The translations under genes and the position numbers were made by a program. Positions 1 to 10,286 of a stretch of DNA of 64,000 nucleotides are shown here, piece after piece (the stretch's first letter is position 1; each line of letters starts with the position of its first letter). Source of the DNA: Pseudomonas sp. StFLB209 (lineage in GTDB: Bacteria > Pseudomonadota > Gammaproteobacteria > Pseudomonadales > Pseudomonadaceae); NCBI RefSeq assembly GCF_000829415.1, contig NZ_AP014637.1, positions 1 to 64,000 on the forward strand. The letters are read 5' to 3'. The notes beneath the pieces were generated by a model. It made no database searches and was not told the DNA's origin. It worked only from the letters and a program-made list of their open reading frames with translations.

Positions 1-28
1 GGCCGGGCTTGCTACAAACCAGCTTGAC

Positions 29-1021
29 CTAACGCAGTGACGGCCCGCCAAACCCGGCCCACATCGCCAGACGCTCAGCAATACTGGCACCCAGCTTCTT
101 GGAGAAACGATCGAACGGCGACTCCTGAATGGTGTAGTCGACGATATCTTTGGCACCGATCACTTCGCGAGCAACGTAGCTGGAGCTGCCCAGCCCATCG
201 ACCAACCCAAGCCCCACGGCCTGCTCACCTGTCCAGACCAGGCCAGAAAACAGTTCGGGATGCTCCTTGTCTTTCAGGCGCTCGCCACGACCCTGCTTGA
301 CGCTGGCGATGAACTGGCGATGAGTGGTATCCAGTACACCCTGCCAGAACTGCGTTTCGTCAGCCTTGGGCGGCTGAAACGGATCAAGAAACGCCTTATG
401 CTCACCCGAGGTATAGGTGCGACGATCCACACCGATCTTCTCCATCACCCCGACAAAACCAAACCCGGCTGCCGTAACCCCGATAGAACCCACCAGGCTG
501 GCCTTATCGGCATAGATCTGATCAGCAGCACTGGCGATGTAATAGGCACCGGAAGCACCCAGATCGGTAATGACCGCATAAACCTTGATCGCAGGCTTCT
601 CGGCACGCAGACGACGAATTTCGTCATATACATAGCCAGACTGCACCGGACTGCCGCCCGGACTGTTGATGCGCAGGATCACCCCACGCGTCTTGCTGTC
701 TTCAAAAGCGGCGCGCAAGCTGCCGACGATGTTGTCGGCACTGGCCGACTCCTTGTCAGCGATCATGCCCTGGATTTCGATCAGAGCCGTGTGATCAGTG
801 CCACGCGACGCGGCCTTCTTGTCACCCAACAACGGAGTGAACAACAGCAACATGCCAAACAGGTAAGCAAAGGTCAGGAATTTGAAGAAAATCCCCCAGC
901 GCCGCGCCCTGCGTTGCTCTTGCACACCCGCCAGCAGCGTCTTCTCCAGCAATTTCCAACTTTTGGCATCTTCAGGCGAACCGCCATCTTGCGAATCTGG
1001 CGCTTTCCATTGATCAGACAT
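29..1021 (-). CDS. sppA: Signal peptide peptidase SppA, S49 family
   Basis: A membrane-bound serine protease that degrades signal peptides left in the inner membrane. The 330-residue protein has a basic N-terminal stretch, one membrane segment at about residues 42-65, then a single ClpP/crotonase-like S49 domain. The Ser-Lys dyad of the short bacterial SppA type can be read: Ser157 in DLGASGAYYIAS and Lys209 in TSGEHKAF. The length fits the short one-domain form rather than the 600-residue E. coli SppA. It is last in a minus-strand run rluC-HAD phosphatase-sppA, 26 bases after the phosphatase gene, so it is probably co-transcribed. The symbol rests on family recognition. Confidence 0.93.
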   Translation of the reverse strand: MSDQWKAPDSQDGGSPEDAKSWKLLEKTLLAGVQEQRRARRWGIFFKFLTFAYLFGMLLLFTPLLGDKKAASRGTDHTALIEIQGMIADKESASADNIVGSLRAAFEDSKTRGVILRINSPGGSPVQSGYVYDEIRRLRAEKPAIKVYAVITDLGASGAYYIASAADQIYADKASLVGSIGVTAAGFGFVGVMEKIGVDRRTYTSGEHKAFLDPFQPPKADETQFWQGVLDTTHRQFIASVKQGRGERLKDKEHPELFSGLVWTGEQAVGLGLVDGLGSSSYVAREVIGAKDIVDYTIQESPFDRFSKKLGASIAERLAMWAGFGGPSLR

Positions 1022-1047
1022 AGCTCTTTCACCTTACCCGCAGACTA

Positions 1048-1710
1048 TTAGGCACCGCGCCCATCCAACCAGACACGCAGCTCAGAAAAGTGTTCGATGG
1101 CCAATTGTGGCCGATACTCACGCAACGAATCGAGCGACTGAGCGCCATAACCCACGGCCACCGAATGCATGCCAGCATTGCGAGCCATCAGCAAATCGAA
1201 AGACGAGTCACCGATCATCAGCGAGCGCTCCGGCGCGACATCGCAATGCGCCATGATCTCGTGAAGCATCAGCGGATCAGGCTTGCTGGCAGTTTCATCT
1301 GCGGCCCGGGTGATATCAAAATACTCCAGCCAGTCATGCGCCTTGAGCACCCGATCCAGCCCACGCCGGGCCTTGCCGGTGGCTACCGCCAGCCGGTAAC
1401 CCTGCTCACGAAACGCCTGCATCGAATCCAGCACACCATCGAACAGCGGCGACGCCACCTGATCCATGGCCATATAACTGTCGGCATAGCGCTGACGAAA
1501 ATCCAGCAACTGGTTGGGCGAGATCTGCGGGTACAGCGTGCGAATCGCCTCCGGCAATCCCAGGCCGATAATGCCCTTGATCGCAGGATCATCACGCACC
1601 GGCATATCGCCAGTGATAGCGGCCTCACGCATGGCGGCGACAATCCGGCCAATCGAGTCGGCCAGCGTGCCGTCCCAGTCAAAAATCAGTAAGTCGTAGT
1701 CACGGCGCAC
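1048..1710 (-). CDS. HAD-superfamily hydrolase, phosphoglycolate phosphatase-like
   Basis: A soluble HAD phosphatase of subfamily IA. Motif I is DWDGT at residues 11-15 (Asp nucleophile D11, acid/base D13), a Thr-Gly-Lys motif follows in VATGKARRG, and motif IV is the acidic pair in MIGDSSFD. The cap lies between motif I and the TGK motif. It resembles the Gph/YqaB group, but the substrate cannot be read from sequence; phosphoglycolate or another small sugar phosphate is possible. Its start overlaps the end of rluC by 11 bases, indicating translational coupling. In pseudomonads a HAD hydrolase is regularly found between rluC and sppA. Confidence 0.88.
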   Translation of the reverse strand: MRRDYDLLIFDWDGTLADSIGRIVAAMREAAITGDMPVRDDPAIKGIIGLGLPEAIRTLYPQISPNQLLDFRQRYADSYMAMDQVASPLFDGVLDSMQAFREQGYRLAVATGKARRGLDRVLKAHDWLEYFDITRAADETASKPDPLMLHEIMAHCDVAPERSLMIGDSSFDLLMARNAGMHSVAVGYGAQSLDSLREYRPQLAIEHFSELRVWLDGRGA

Positions 1711-2656
1711 TCAGACGCTCCACTGTCTTGGCCCACATCTCATCGACGGGCGCCTGCAATTCGAGTTTGCCGCCATCAGGCAGCGGCACGGTCAGGCGAT
1801 AGGCATGCAGAAACAGCCGCTTGCCGCCCAGATCACGGATTTCCCGAGAGAAATCTTCCTCACCGTATTTGGTGTCACCGGCAATCACATGCCCGGCATG
1901 CAAGGTATGCACGCGAATCTGGTGAGTCCGGCCAGTGATCGGGCGCGCCTCGACCATGGTCGCAAAGTCGCCAAAACGGCGCAGCACCTTGAACAGGGTC
2001 AGCGCCTCCTTGCCTTCATCGTTGACTTCCACCATGCGCTCGCCGGAACGCAAATTGCTCTTGAGCAACGGCGCATTCACCTGCTTGCAGGCGCTCGCCC
2101 AGTTGCCGCGCACCAGCGCCATATAGCGCTTGTCGACACCGTCACCGCGCAAGGCTTCGTGCAGATGGCGCAACATGCTGCGCTTCTTGGCGATCATCAG
2201 CAGCCCCGAAGTGTCGCGGTCCAGACGATGGACCAGCTCCAGCTCCTTGGCATCAGGACGCAACTGACGAAACGCCTCAATAACCCCGAAGTTCAGACCG
2301 CTACCGCCATGTACGGCGATGCCGGCTGGCTTGTTGAGCACGATCAGTGCCTTGTCCTCATGCACAATGGCCGCCTCCAGGCGCTGCAGCAGCCCCTGGG
2401 CAACCTGCACCGGCTCGTCACGCTCCGGCACGCGCACCGGCGGAATACGCACAATGTCGCCCGCCTGCAACTTGTACTCAGGCTTGGCCCGGCCCTTGTT
2501 AACCCGCACTTCGCCTTTACGCAAAATACGGTAGACCAAGGTCTTGGGCACACCCTTGAGGTAGGTGATCAGGTAATTATCAATACGTTGGCCGGCATAT
2601 TCCGGGGCAACCTCGACCAGCTGGACGCCGGGGGTTGGGGGAGTGATATTGGTCAT
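1700..2656 (-). CDS. rluC: 23S rRNA pseudouridine(955/2504/2580) synthase RluC
   Basis: Isomerises three uridines of 23S rRNA to pseudouridine. An S4 RNA-binding domain occupies about residues 14-70, and the RsuA/RluA-type catalytic domain follows with the signature HRLDRDTSG; its Asp (about residue 146) is the catalytic residue. I start at the ATG at 2656 (318 aa), matching the family N-terminus as I remember it; an ATG four codons upstream (2668) is also in frame. Neither has a Shine-Dalgarno sequence. A TATGAT box covers 2664-2669, so the message may be nearly leaderless. It is divergent from rne, the usual pairing in gamma-proteobacteria. Confidence 0.93.
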   Translation of the reverse strand: MTNITPPTPGVQLVEVAPEYAGQRIDNYLITYLKGVPKTLVYRILRKGEVRVNKGRAKPEYKLQAGDIVRIPPVRVPERDEPVQVAQGLLQRLEAAIVHEDKALIVLNKPAGIAVHGGSGLNFGVIEAFRQLRPDAKELELVHRLDRDTSGLLMIAKKRSMLRHLHEALRGDGVDKRYMALVRGNWASACKQVNAPLLKSNLRSGERMVEVNDEGKEALTLFKVLRRFGDFATMVEARPITGRTHQIRVHTLHAGHVIAGDTKYGEEDFSREIRDLGGKRLFLHAYRLTVPLPDGGKLELQAPVDEMWAKTVERLSAP

Positions 2657-2685
2657 GCGGCGAATCATAACAATTTTTTATGGAT

Positions 2686-2714
2686 TTGAAGCACTTAATG
2701 ATTGCTGCTATAGT
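2686..2714 (+). promoter_or_regulatory. Sigma70-type promoter of rne
   Basis: A -35 box TTGAAG (2686-2691), a 17-base spacer and a -10 box TATAGT (2709-2714) make a near-consensus promoter facing rne. Transcription would start near 2721, giving a leader of about 650 bases. Read from sequence only; no start site is mapped. Confidence 0.72.
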
Positions 2715-2720
2715 CGCGAA

Positions 2721-3372
2721 CGCCGCCAAAAGCGGCCGGGCAGCAGATCACCGGATGACAACCGGCCCTGACCCACGCAATTCCCCGGGCGGGAGGCCGC
2801 CCAGCAAGGCTTTCGGTGACAACGAAGATGCCTGGAAACGTAACGAGCGCAGGTGACATGAGGCCTGAAATACGCCGGATTGCAGAGTCAAGACTCGCCT
2901 TCCCGAGCGCAGAACCCACGGCCAGTTCACAAGGTGCAGTCGCTTCCCGACCCTTCGAGCGCGAGTCCTGCGAACTACGCCTCGAGCCATGATGCGCGAA
3001 ACTCCACGGGAGGATCGCGGTAAATGCCAACCCGCTGCGGATTCTGCGCGCGGCAGCACCCGAATTATCAGGGATACGTGTAGGGTGGAGACGCACGACC
3101 ATCGGACTGTGTAGCACCGACGCTGTTCAAGACGCATCATCGCGTCCGCTCCCGATGGCCGATTCCTCCTCCTGATCAAAGCTTTTGCTGACTGGGTGTC
3201 ATCTGTCACCACAGCAAGCAGGAACGTCGTCGCGACTCTTCAGCCCCACTGGCTGAAGAACCTCGCTGGACACTGGAGCGTCCCCACGCTCCTGACGTGC
3301 TCTGACACCGACCGTGAGAAGTCGTGTGTGCCGAACGCCGTTTCCGGCAGCCCCGGAAACCGACGGTACTAC
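2721..3372 (+). promoter_or_regulatory. Long structured 5' leader of rne
   Basis: About 650 bases without a credible gene lie between the rne promoter and its ATG. The stretch contains several obvious stem-loops, for example TCTTCAGCC pairing with GGCTGAAGA across 3238-3260. RNase E is known in enterics to control its own mRNA by cleaving the long leader (rne5 element), and a distinct motif called rne-II has been described by comparative genomics upstream of rne in Pseudomonadaceae. I infer this is that kind of autoregulatory leader but could not run a covariance search. Open frames inside it have no ribosome site and no recognisable product. Confidence 0.6.
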
Positions 3373-6300
3373 ATGAAAAGAATGCTGATTAACGCAACTC
3401 AACCCGAAGAGTTGCGTGTTGCACTGGTAGACGGCCAACGCCTCTACGACCTGGACATCGAGTCCGGTGCCCGCGAGCAGAAGAAGGCCAATATCTATAA
3501 AGGCCGTATCACTCGCATCGAGCCAAGCCTTGAGGCTGCCTTTGTCGATTTCGGCTCTGAGCGTCACGGCTTCCTGCCCCTGAAAGAAATCTCCCGCGAA
3601 TACTTCAAGAAGGCCCCTGAAGGCCGGGTCAATATCAAGGAAGTCCTGAGCGAAGGCCAGGAAGTCATCGTTCAGGTCGAGAAAGAAGAACGTGGCAACA
3701 AGGGCGCCGCCCTGACCACCTTCATCAGCCTGGCCGGCCGTTATCTGGTGCTGATGCCCAACAACCCGCGCGCAGGCGGTATCTCGCGCCGTATCGAAGG
3801 CGAAGAGCGCAATGAACTGCGTGAAGCCCTCAATGGACTGATCGCCCCTGCCGACATGGGCCTGATCGTGCGCACTGCCGGCCTTGGCCGCAGCAGCGAA
3901 GAAATGCAGTGGGACCTGGACTACCTGCTGCAACTGTGGACCGCCATCAAGGAAGCGTCCCTGGATCGCGCCGCGCCCTTCCTGATCTACCAGGAAAGTA
4001 ACGTTATCATCCGCGCCATCCGCGACTACCTGCGCCAGGACATCGGTGAAGTCCTGATCGACAGCGTCGAAGCCCAGGAAGAAGCCCTGACCTTTATCCG
4101 CCAGGTGATGCCGCAGTACGCCAGCAAGATCAAGCTGTACGAAGACAGCGTACCGCTGTTCAACCGCTTCCAGATCGAAAGCCAGATCGAAACCGCCTTC
4201 CAGCGCGTGGTCGAACTGCCATCGGGCGGCTCGATCGTTATCGACCCGACTGAAGCCCTGGTGTCGATCGACATCAACTCGGCACGCGCCACCAAAGGCA
4301 GCGACATCGAAGAAACCGCACTGCAGACCAACCTGGAAGCGGCTGAAGAAATCGCTCGCCAGTTGCGCTTGCGTGATATCGGCGGCCTGATCGTCATCGA
4401 CTTCATCGACATGACCCCGGCCAAGAACCAGCGTGCCGTCGAAGAGAAAGTCCGTGAGTGCCTTGAAGCCGACCGCGCCCGCGTTCAGGTCGGTCGCATT
4501 TCGCGCTTCGGCCTGCTGGAAATGTCCCGTCAGCGGCTGCGTCCGTCGCTGGGCGAAAGCAGCGGCATCGTCTGCCCGCGCTGCAACGGCACCGGCATTA
4601 TCCGTGACGTCGAATCGCTGTCGCTGGCCATCCTGCGCCTGATTGAAGAAGAAGCGCTCAAGGACCGTACTGCTGAAGTGCGCGCCCAGGTGCCGATCCC
4701 GGTCGCAGCATTCCTGCTCAACGAAAAACGCAACTCGATCACCAAGATCGAACTGCGTACCCGTGCCCGCATCATCATCCTGCCGACCGATCACCTCGAA
4801 ACGCCACACTTCGAAGTGCAGCGCCTGCGTGATGACAATCCGGATGCCAGCACGCACAAAACCAGCTACGAAATCGCCGCCGAAGCGGCCGAGATCGAAG
4901 ACGTCGCGCCACAGGCCAGCGCCACCCGCACTCTGGTTCGCCAGGAAGCCGCGGTCAAAACCGCTCCGGCTCGCGCCAATGCTCCAGTACCTGCCGAAGC
5001 GGCAGCCCCGGTAGCGGCTCCGGTCGCTCCGACGCCAGCCCACGAGCCAAGCCTGTTCAAAGGCCTGGTGAAGTCGCTGGTCAGCCTGTTCGCTACCAGC
5101 AAACCCGAGCCGGTTGCCCCGGTTGCCGCTGAAAAACCAGCCGTTTCCGAGCGCCCTGCGCGCAACGAAGAGCGTCGCAACGGTCGCCAGCAAAGCCGTG
5201 GCCGCAACAACCGCCGCGACGAAGAGCGCAAACCGCGTGAAGAACGTGGCGAACGTACCCCACGTGAAGAACGCGTACCTCGCGAAGAGCGCGCACCACG
5301 TGAAGAACGTGCCCCGCGTGAAGAACGCGCACCTCGCGAAGAGCGTGCACCGCGTGAAGAACGCGCCCCACGTGAAGAACGCGCGCCACGCGAACTGCGC
5401 GAAGCCCGTGACGAGTCCGGCACACGCGAAGAACGTCAGCCACGCCCACCTCGCGAAGAACGTCAGCCTCGCGAGCGCAAGCCACGCGAAGAGCGCGTCC
5501 GTGAACTGCGCGAACCACTGGATGCCGCACCGGCTGCCGAAGCCGCTGCCGGCCAGCCAGCCGTAGCCCAGGAAGAACGCGCACCTCGCGAAGAACGTGC
5601 TCCGCGTGAAGAGCGCGCGCCTCGCGAAGAGCGTCAACCGCGCGCCCCGCGTGAAGAGCGCCAGCCTCGCAATGAGCAAGCCACTGAAACCGCTGAAGAT
5701 GAAACGCTCAACAGCGAAGAGCAAGCCCATGACGAGCAGGATGGCGCCGAAGGCGAACGTCCACGTCGCCGCTCGCGTGGCCAGCGTCGTCGCAGCAACC
5801 GTCGTGAGCGCCAACGCGATGCCAATGGCGTGGAAATCGCTGATGGCGAAGAGTCTGGCGAAACCGACAACAGCAATGCTCTGGCGGCCGGCCTGGTGGT
5901 CACCGCAGCCGTCGCCGGCAGCGTGATCAGCGCACCTGCCGAAGCCGAGGCCAATCGTCAGGCCGAACAGGCCCAGGCGTCGAGCGACAGCCAGGCTGCA
6001 CCAGCACCAACACCTGCTGACGCAGTTGAAACACCTGTCGCCGATGCACCGACCGTTACCAGCGAAGCCGTTGTTCAAGCACCTGCCCCGGCCGTCGAAA
6101 CACCTGCCGTCGAAAGCAGCGAGCCAGTCGTCGCTGTAGCGGCGCCAGAAGTTGAGCTGGCCAGCGAAACCGCTGCCGAGCCACTGATCGTGGCCGACAA
6201 CAAACCGGCTGCTGACTTCACCCCGACGCCAGAGCCTGTTCCGGAGCCGGTGATTGAGCTTGAGAAAGCACCAGCAGCGCCAGTCAGCGAGTCTGCCGAA

Positions 6301-6750
6301 CTGAGCCTTCCGGTTGTCGAGGCACCTGCTGCCGAGCCAGAACCTGCGCCTTACGTCGCGCCGGTCGTCGAGCCGGTCGCCGTTGTCGAGCCCGAGCCAG
6401 TCGTTGAGCCAGCAGCCGAGCCAGCCCCTGTGGTCGTCCCGGTTGTAGAAGAGGCACCGGCTGTAGCTGTTGCCAGCTCGGGTCGTGCACCTAACGATCC
6501 TCGCGAAGTGCGTCGCCGCAAACGCGAGGAAGAGGAGCGTCGCCGCCTGCAAGCCGAAGCTGAAGCGGCTGCGGCTGCGGCTGCCGTACCGGCACAAGCA
6601 CCTGAAGCCGAGGTGGTTGCTGCCGCAGCAGAGCCCGTGAGCGAGCCTGCTCCAGCCCAGGTACAGGCCGAGGCAGTGGTTGAACAAACCGCTACCCAAC
6701 CTGAAACCTCAACTGAAGAACAGACTCGCGAAAGCAAACCGCTGGTCTGA
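3373..6750 (+). CDS. rne: Ribonuclease E
   Basis: The essential endoribonuclease that starts mRNA decay and processes rRNA and tRNA precursors, and scaffolds the degradosome. The ATG at 3373 begins [10 protein letters not shown], the strongly conserved RNase E N-terminus; an upstream in-frame extension to 3196 lies in the leader and is rejected. The product is 1125 aa. The S1 domain spans about residues 35-120, the DNase I-like catalytic core holds [12 protein letters not shown] and [12 protein letters not shown], and the zinc link is CPRC at 401-404. The C-terminal half is disordered: an amphipathic stretch ([16 protein letters not shown]), a long Arg/Glu repeat region and an Ala/Pro/Glu tail for partner binding. 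Confidence 0.97.
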   Translation: MKRMLINATQPEELRVALVDGQRLYDLDIESGAREQKKANIYKGRITRIEPSLEAAFVDFGSERHGFLPLKEISREYFKKAPEGRVNIKEVLSEGQEVIVQVEKEERGNKGAALTTFISLAGRYLVLMPNNPRAGGISRRIEGEERNELREALNGLIAPADMGLIVRTAGLGRSSEEMQWDLDYLLQLWTAIKEASLDRAAPFLIYQESNVIIRAIRDYLRQDIGEVLIDSVEAQEEALTFIRQVMPQYASKIKLYEDSVPLFNRFQIESQIETAFQRVVELPSGGSIVIDPTEALVSIDINSARATKGSDIEETALQTNLEAAEEIARQLRLRDIGGLIVIDFIDMTPAKNQRAVEEKVRECLEADRARVQVGRISRFGLLEMSRQRLRPSLGESSGIVCPRCNGTGIIRDVESLSLAILRLIEEEALKDRTAEVRAQVPIPVAAFLLNEKRNSITKIELRTRARIIILPTDHLETPHFEVQRLRDDNPDASTHKTSYEIAAEAAEIEDVAPQASATRTLVRQEAAVKTAPARANAPVPAEAAAPVAAPVAPTPAHEPSLFKGLVKSLVSLFATSKPEPVAPVAAEKPAVSERPARNEERRNGRQQSRGRNNRRDEERKPREERGERTPREERVPREERAPREERAPREERAPREERAPREERAPREERAPRELREARDESGTREERQPRPPREERQPRERKPREERVRELREPLDAAPAAEAAAGQPAVAQEERAPREERAPREERAPREERQPRAPREERQPRNEQATETAEDETLNSEEQAHDEQDGAEGERPRRRSRGQRRRSNRRERQRDANGVEIADGEESGETDNSNALAAGLVVTAAVAGSVISAPAEAEANRQAEQAQASSDSQAAPAPTPADAVETPVADAPTVTSEAVVQAPAPAVETPAVESSEPVVAVAAPEVELASETAAEPLIVADNKPAADFTPTPEPVPEPVIELEKAPAAPVSESAELSLPVVEAPAAEPEPAPYVAPVVEPVAVVEPEPVVEPAAEPAPVVVPVVEEAPAVAVASSGRAPNDPREVRRRKREEEERRRLQAEAEAAAAAAAVPAQAPEAEVVAAAAEPVSEPAPAQVQAEAVVEQTATQPETSTEEQTRESKPLV
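5239..5655 (+). repeat. 18-bp tandem repeats encoding REERAP units in RNase E
   Basis: In-frame imperfect repeats of about 18 bases, coding for Arg-Glu-Glu-Arg-(Ala/Val/Gln)-Pro, run through 5239-5395 and again through 5570-5655, separated by more diverged copies. They encode the arginine-rich RNA-binding part of the RNase E tail. Copy number is likely to vary between strains by slippage. Confidence 0.85.
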
Positions 6751-6761
6751 TCTGCTGATGT

Positions 6762-6799
6762 AAAAAAGCCCCGCCTGCAAAACAGGCGGGGCTTTTTTA
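6762..6799 (+). terminator. Rho-independent terminator of rne
   Basis: A GC-rich stem CCCCGCCTG / CAGGCGGGG with an A-rich loop is followed by seven T residues and preceded by six A residues, just after the rne stop. The flanking A and T tracts make it potentially bidirectional, serving murB from the other side. Confidence 0.93.
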
Positions 6800-6814
6800 T
6801 GGCTGTTGAGTTAT

Positions 6815-6847
6815 CCCTGCAGGAGCCGCCCGGCGGCTCTTACAGGG
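6815..6847. repeat. REP-like palindrome between rne and murB
   Basis: Nested inverted repeat: inner stem GAGCCGC/GCGGCTC with a 3-base loop, outer arms CCCTG/CAGGG. It resembles the short extragenic palindromes common in Pseudomonas and sits just after the murB stop, where it could also protect the 3' end of that message. Family membership was not checked. Confidence 0.5.
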
Positions 6848-6856
6848 CAATACCGG

Positions 6857-7876
6857 TCAGTACAGGTTAGGCTCCATCTCCAGCTCAACGCCAAAGCGCT
6901 CAAGCACATCCGCCTGGATACGCTGCGCCAGCCTCAATAGCTCAAGACCGCTGGCCTGGCCATAGTTGACCAGCACCAGCGCCTGCAAGCGATGCACACC
7001 TGCATCCCCCTCACGAAAGCCCTTCCAGCCGGCCTGTTCGATCAGCCAGCCCGCGGCCAGCTTCACCCGCCCGTCAGTTTGCGGGTAGGCCACCAGCTGC
7101 GGATAACGCTGTTTCAGAGCGTCAGCCTGGTCAGCCGCAATCACCGGGTTTTTGAAAAAACTGCCGGCGTTGGCCAGCACGGCCGGGTCCGGAAGCTTTT
7201 CACTGCGAATGGCACAGATCGCGCGACTGACATCCAGTGCTGTGGGCTGTTCTATCCCCTGCTCGCTCAAGCGCTGACGCACCGGGCCATATTCCAGGTG
7301 CAGCGGCGCCTGACGACTGAGCGCAAAACGCACCCGCAGGATGATCCAGCGCCCGGCCTGCTGCTTGAACAGGCTGTCACGGTAACCAAAGGCGCAGTCA
7401 TCGAGAAAGAACTCACGCAGCTCACCGGTTTCCCGCTCCAGGGCGACCAGGCTGTGGAATACATCCTTGATCTCGACCCCATAGGCACCGATGTTCTGCA
7501 TCGGCGCCGCACCGACCGTGCCCGGGATCAGACTGAGGTTTTCCAACCCCACCAACCCCATCTCCAGGCACTGCAACACGAAAGGATGCCAAGGCTCGCC
7601 GGCCTCAGCCTCGACCATGACACGCTCCCCGTCATCCTGCACAACGCGCACGCCACGACTGGCCATGCGCAGCACCAAACGCTCGACATCACCGGCCAGC
7701 AACAGGTTGCTGCCACCGCCGATCACCAGCAGCGGCAGTTGTCGCTCGACGGCCAGCGCCAAGGCCTGACGAACATCGTCATCGCTATGCGCTTGTGCGA
7801 ACAGGCTGGCGCGGACATCGACCCCGAAGGTGTTGAATGGCTTGAGAGAGACTTGCCGATGTACATCCAGGCTCAT
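6857..7876 (-). CDS. murB: UDP-N-acetylenolpyruvoylglucosamine reductase MurB
   Basis: An FAD enzyme that uses NADPH to reduce UDP-GlcNAc-enolpyruvate to UDP-MurNAc, the second committed step of peptidoglycan synthesis in the cytoplasm. The 339-residue protein begins with the type I hallmark (NTFGVDVRA), has the FAD-binding loop VIGGGSNLLL near residue 51, and carries the catalytic serine in SFFKNP in the last third. The length fits E. coli-type MurB. It is the last gene of the operon running from exbB. Its start follows the kdsB stop by only 25 bases, and a tiny ORF bridges the two (see findings). Confidence 0.96.
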   Translation of the reverse strand: MSLDVHRQVSLKPFNTFGVDVRASLFAQAHSDDDVRQALALAVERQLPLLVIGGGSNLLLAGDVERLVLRMASRGVRVVQDDGERVMVEAEAGEPWHPFVLQCLEMGLVGLENLSLIPGTVGAAPMQNIGAYGVEIKDVFHSLVALERETGELREFFLDDCAFGYRDSLFKQQAGRWIILRVRFALSRQAPLHLEYGPVRQRLSEQGIEQPTALDVSRAICAIRSEKLPDPAVLANAGSFFKNPVIAADQADALKQRYPQLVAYPQTDGRVKLAAGWLIEQAGWKGFREGDAGVHRLQALVLVNYGQASGLELLRLAQRIQADVLERFGVELEMEPNLY

Positions 7877-7901
7877 GCGCCAGCCCTCGACAGACGGCCC
7901 A

Positions 7902-8666
7902 TCATGCCTCCAGCAGGCGCTTTACGCGCTCCAGGTCTTCAGGCGTATCCACGCCTGCCGGCGGCGCCTCCAGCGCATCAGCCACATGAATTCGCACCCC
8001 GTGCCAAAGTGCGCGAAGCTGCTCAAGCGACTCGGTGTTTTCCAGCCAGCACGGCCCCCAGGCCACGAAGTCGTGCAGAAAACCTGCACGGTAGGCGTAG
8101 ATGCCGATATGCCGACGATAAGGCACGCCTGCCGGCAGCACGTCGCGACTGACCGCCAGGGCATCACGCGCCCAGGGCAATGGCGCACGACTGAAGGTCA
8201 GCGCCAGACCATTGATGTCGGTCACGACCTTGACCACGTTCGGGTTGAACAACGCCGCGACGTCATCAATCGGCTCGGCCAGTGTCGAGATCCCGGCCTC
8301 GGGATGGGCTGCCAGGTTGGCTGCCACCTGATCAATGATCGCCGGCGGGATCATCGGCTCGTCGCCCTGCACATTGACCACAATGGCGTCAGCCGCCAAC
8401 CCCAACTGAGTGGCCACTTCGGCCAGACGGTCAGTGCCGGAGTTATGATCGTCGCGGGTCAGCAGCACTTCGGCACCAAAGCCCTGGCACGCCGCAACGA
8501 TGCGCGCATCGTCGGTGGCTACCACCACACGGCTGGCGCTGCTTTTACGTGCCTGTTCCCAGACATGCTGCACCATCGGTTTACCGGCAATCACCTTGAG
8601 CGGTTTGCCAGGGAAACGGCTGGAGCCGAAACGCGCCGGAATCACGACAGTGAAGGCAGTGCTCAT
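7902..8666 (-). CDS. kdsB: 3-deoxy-manno-octulosonate cytidylyltransferase KdsB
   Basis: Activates Kdo with CTP to CMP-Kdo for the lipopolysaccharide core. The nucleotide-binding loop [15 protein letters not shown] is at residues 9-23, and the conserved segment [12 protein letters not shown] follows in mid-protein; the length of 254 aa is typical. The start overlaps the stop of the upstream trm112-like gene (ATGA), so translation is coupled. It sits beside lpxK, which makes the acceptor side of the same LPS pathway. Confidence 0.96.
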   Translation of the reverse strand: MSTAFTVVIPARFGSSRFPGKPLKVIAGKPMVQHVWEQARKSSASRVVVATDDARIVAACQGFGAEVLLTRDDHNSGTDRLAEVATQLGLAADAIVVNVQGDEPMIPPAIIDQVAANLAAHPEAGISTLAEPIDDVAALFNPNVVKVVTDINGLALTFSRAPLPWARDALAVSRDVLPAGVPYRRHIGIYAYRAGFLHDFVAWGPCWLENTESLEQLRALWHGVRIHVADALEAPPAGVDTPEDLERVKRLLEA

Positions 8667-8848
8667 TTATCCAGGCGCTCCTCGGCGGTCAGGGTCCGGG
8701 CTTCGCTTTCGAGCATTACCGGGATGCCATCGCGAATCGGATAAGCCAGGCCGGCGCCCTTGCTGATCAGCTCGGACTTGTCGTCGCTGAGTTTCAAGGG
8801 GCCTTTGCAGATCGGGCATGCGAGGATGTCGAGCAGTTTGGTATCCAT
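8663..8848 (-). CDS. Trm112-family protein (YcaR-like)
   Basis: A 61-residue protein of the Trm112/UPF0434 family. The zinc-ribbon-like pair CPIC lies at residues 11-14, and the family signature [13 protein letters not shown] closes the domain. I chose the ATG at 8848 because a GGGAG box lies about six bases upstream; the ATG four codons earlier lacks one. In yeast Trm112 activates methyltransferases; the role of the bacterial protein between lpxK and kdsB is not known to me, although this gene order is very conserved. Confidence 0.9.
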   Translation of the reverse strand: MDTKLLDILACPICKGPLKLSDDKSELISKGAGLAYPIRDGIPVMLESEARTLTAEERLDK

Positions 8849-8859
8849 GATGGCTCCCA

Positions 8860-9855
8860 TTAGTGATTAAGACGTGCCAGCCAGTCATCGAACCAGCTGA
8901 CGAACGCCGTGGACGGCTGAGCGTCCACGGCCAGATACCACCAGTCGGCGGCAGCGAAGGCGCGGCATTTCACGGCGTCCTTCTCGGTCATGACCAACGG
9001 CAGCGCGGGACTGAAATCAAGCGCTTCAGCAGTGAACACCGCATGATCGGCGAAGGCATGCGGCACCGGTCGCCAGTTTAGCCCTTCAAGCGTCGTGAAA
9101 AAACGCTGCGGGTTGCCAATCCCGGCCACCGCATGCACGGCCTGACCCGCGGCAAAATGCTCGACACCGACTCGCTGGCCGCTGCGCAGATTGACCAGCG
9201 CCGAAGGCTGCAGAGTAAAGCCAAAGCCATCTTCGCGATCAGCCTGCGCGCCGTTGTACAGCAGCGCATCGACGCTTTGCAGGCGCTCGACAGGCTCGCG
9301 CAAGGGCCCGGCCGGCAGGCAACGACGATTGCCAAGCCCACGAGCGGCATCGATCAGCACCAACTCCAGATCACGGGCGAGCCGATAATGCTGCAAGCCA
9401 TCGTCAGACAGAATCAGGTCCAGCGGCTCAGTGTCGAGCAAGGCCTGCACGGCGCGGCCACGATCAGGGTCGATCACCAGCGGCACGCCGCTGCGCTGCA
9501 CGATCAGCAAGGGTTCGTCACCGGCCTGGGCAGCGCTTTGTTCGGCGCGCACCCGCCACGGCAGGCTCGGCGGTGTGGCACCGTAACCACGGCTGACCAC
9601 TCCGACCCGCAGGCCGCGTTGCCGGCAGTGTTCGATCAACCAGAGGATCATCGGCGTCTTGCCGGTGCCGCCCACGGTGATATTGCCTACTACGACCACC
9701 GGCACCGAGGCCCGATAGATGCCGCCCTCCCCGGCCAGAAAGCGCGCCCGTTTGCGGTTGACCACCCGGCGGTACAACAGCTCCAGGGGGCGCAGCAAGG
9801 ACAGTGCCGGATGGCCTTGATACCAGGCGGCGAGCAACCGGTCGGAAAGCGCCAT
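8860..9855 (-). CDS. lpxK: Tetraacyldisaccharide 4'-kinase LpxK
   Basis: Phosphorylates the 4' position of the lipid A disaccharide at the inner membrane, giving lipid IVA. The Walker A loop [13 protein letters not shown] is at residues 56-68, preceded by an amphipathic N-terminal helix that anchors the protein. Length 331 aa fits the family. The start codon overlaps the exbD stop by one base (TGATG), a tight operon joint. The partners kdsB (Kdo activation) and lpxK act in consecutive parts of LPS assembly. Confidence 0.96.
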   Translation of the reverse strand: MALSDRLLAAWYQGHPALSLLRPLELLYRRVVNRKRARFLAGEGGIYRASVPVVVVGNITVGGTGKTPMILWLIEHCRQRGLRVGVVSRGYGATPPSLPWRVRAEQSAAQAGDEPLLIVQRSGVPLVIDPDRGRAVQALLDTEPLDLILSDDGLQHYRLARDLELVLIDAARGLGNRRCLPAGPLREPVERLQSVDALLYNGAQADREDGFGFTLQPSALVNLRSGQRVGVEHFAAGQAVHAVAGIGNPQRFFTTLEGLNWRPVPHAFADHAVFTAEALDFSPALPLVMTEKDAVKCRAFAAADWWYLAVDAQPSTAFVSWFDDWLARLNH

Positions 9856-10286
9856 CAGTTAGCCTGCGTGGTTTCGACCGTGGTCATGCGCAAATGGCTG
9901 AAACCCAGTTTTCCGGCGGCATCCATGGCGGTAATCACCGACTGATGCGGTGTCTTGCCGTCGGCACTGATCGACAGCGGCAGGCTGTTATCACCACCGG
10001 ACTCGCGCTGCACGGCTTCGATCAGGCTGTCCAGATCGTTGCGCGGCAACAACTGGTTATTGACCGAAAAGATGCCGTCGGCATTGATCGCGATATCCAC
10101 CTGCTTGCGTGCGGCATCGTCATTGGACGCACCGGTCACGGCCTGGGGCAGATCGACACGCAGTTGGGTTTCACGGGTGAAGGTGGTGGTCAGGATGAAA
10201 AACAGCAGCAGAATGAACACCACATCAATCAGCGCTACCAGATTGATATCGATATTGTCGCGCTGCTTGCGGCGGCGAAACTTCAC
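9855..10286 (-). CDS. exbD: ExbD/TolR-family biopolymer transport protein
   Basis: A 143-residue inner-membrane protein with a short cytoplasmic N-terminus, one membrane helix at about residues 14-36 that carries the conserved proton-path aspartate ([13 protein letters not shown]), and a periplasmic domain. Together with the MotA/TolQ/ExbB-like partner encoded just upstream (4-base overlap), it forms a proton-driven motor that energises an envelope process. In this lpxK-linked position the partner in the periplasm is unknown; it need not be TonB. ExbD versus TolR cannot be separated from sequence alone. Confidence 0.88.
   Translation of the reverse strand: MKFRRRKQRDNIDINLVALIDVVFILLLFFILTTTFTRETQLRVDLPQAVTGASNDDAARKQVDIAINADGIFSVNNQLLPRNDLDSLIEAVQRESGGDNSLPLSISADGKTPHQSVITAMDAAGKLGFSHLRMTTVETTQAN

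Noticed and set aside
2748..3212. Minus-strand open frames upstream of rne
   Set aside because: They lie wholly in the rne leader, lack ribosome sites and have no recognisable product.
5239..5655. CRISPR-like array
   Set aside because: Repeats are in frame, contiguous without spacers, and code for the RNase E tail.
3199..6699. A 1166-codon open frame antisense to rne
   Set aside because: It mirrors the reading frame of a high-GC gene, has no ribosome site or family features, and rne on the other strand is unmistakable.
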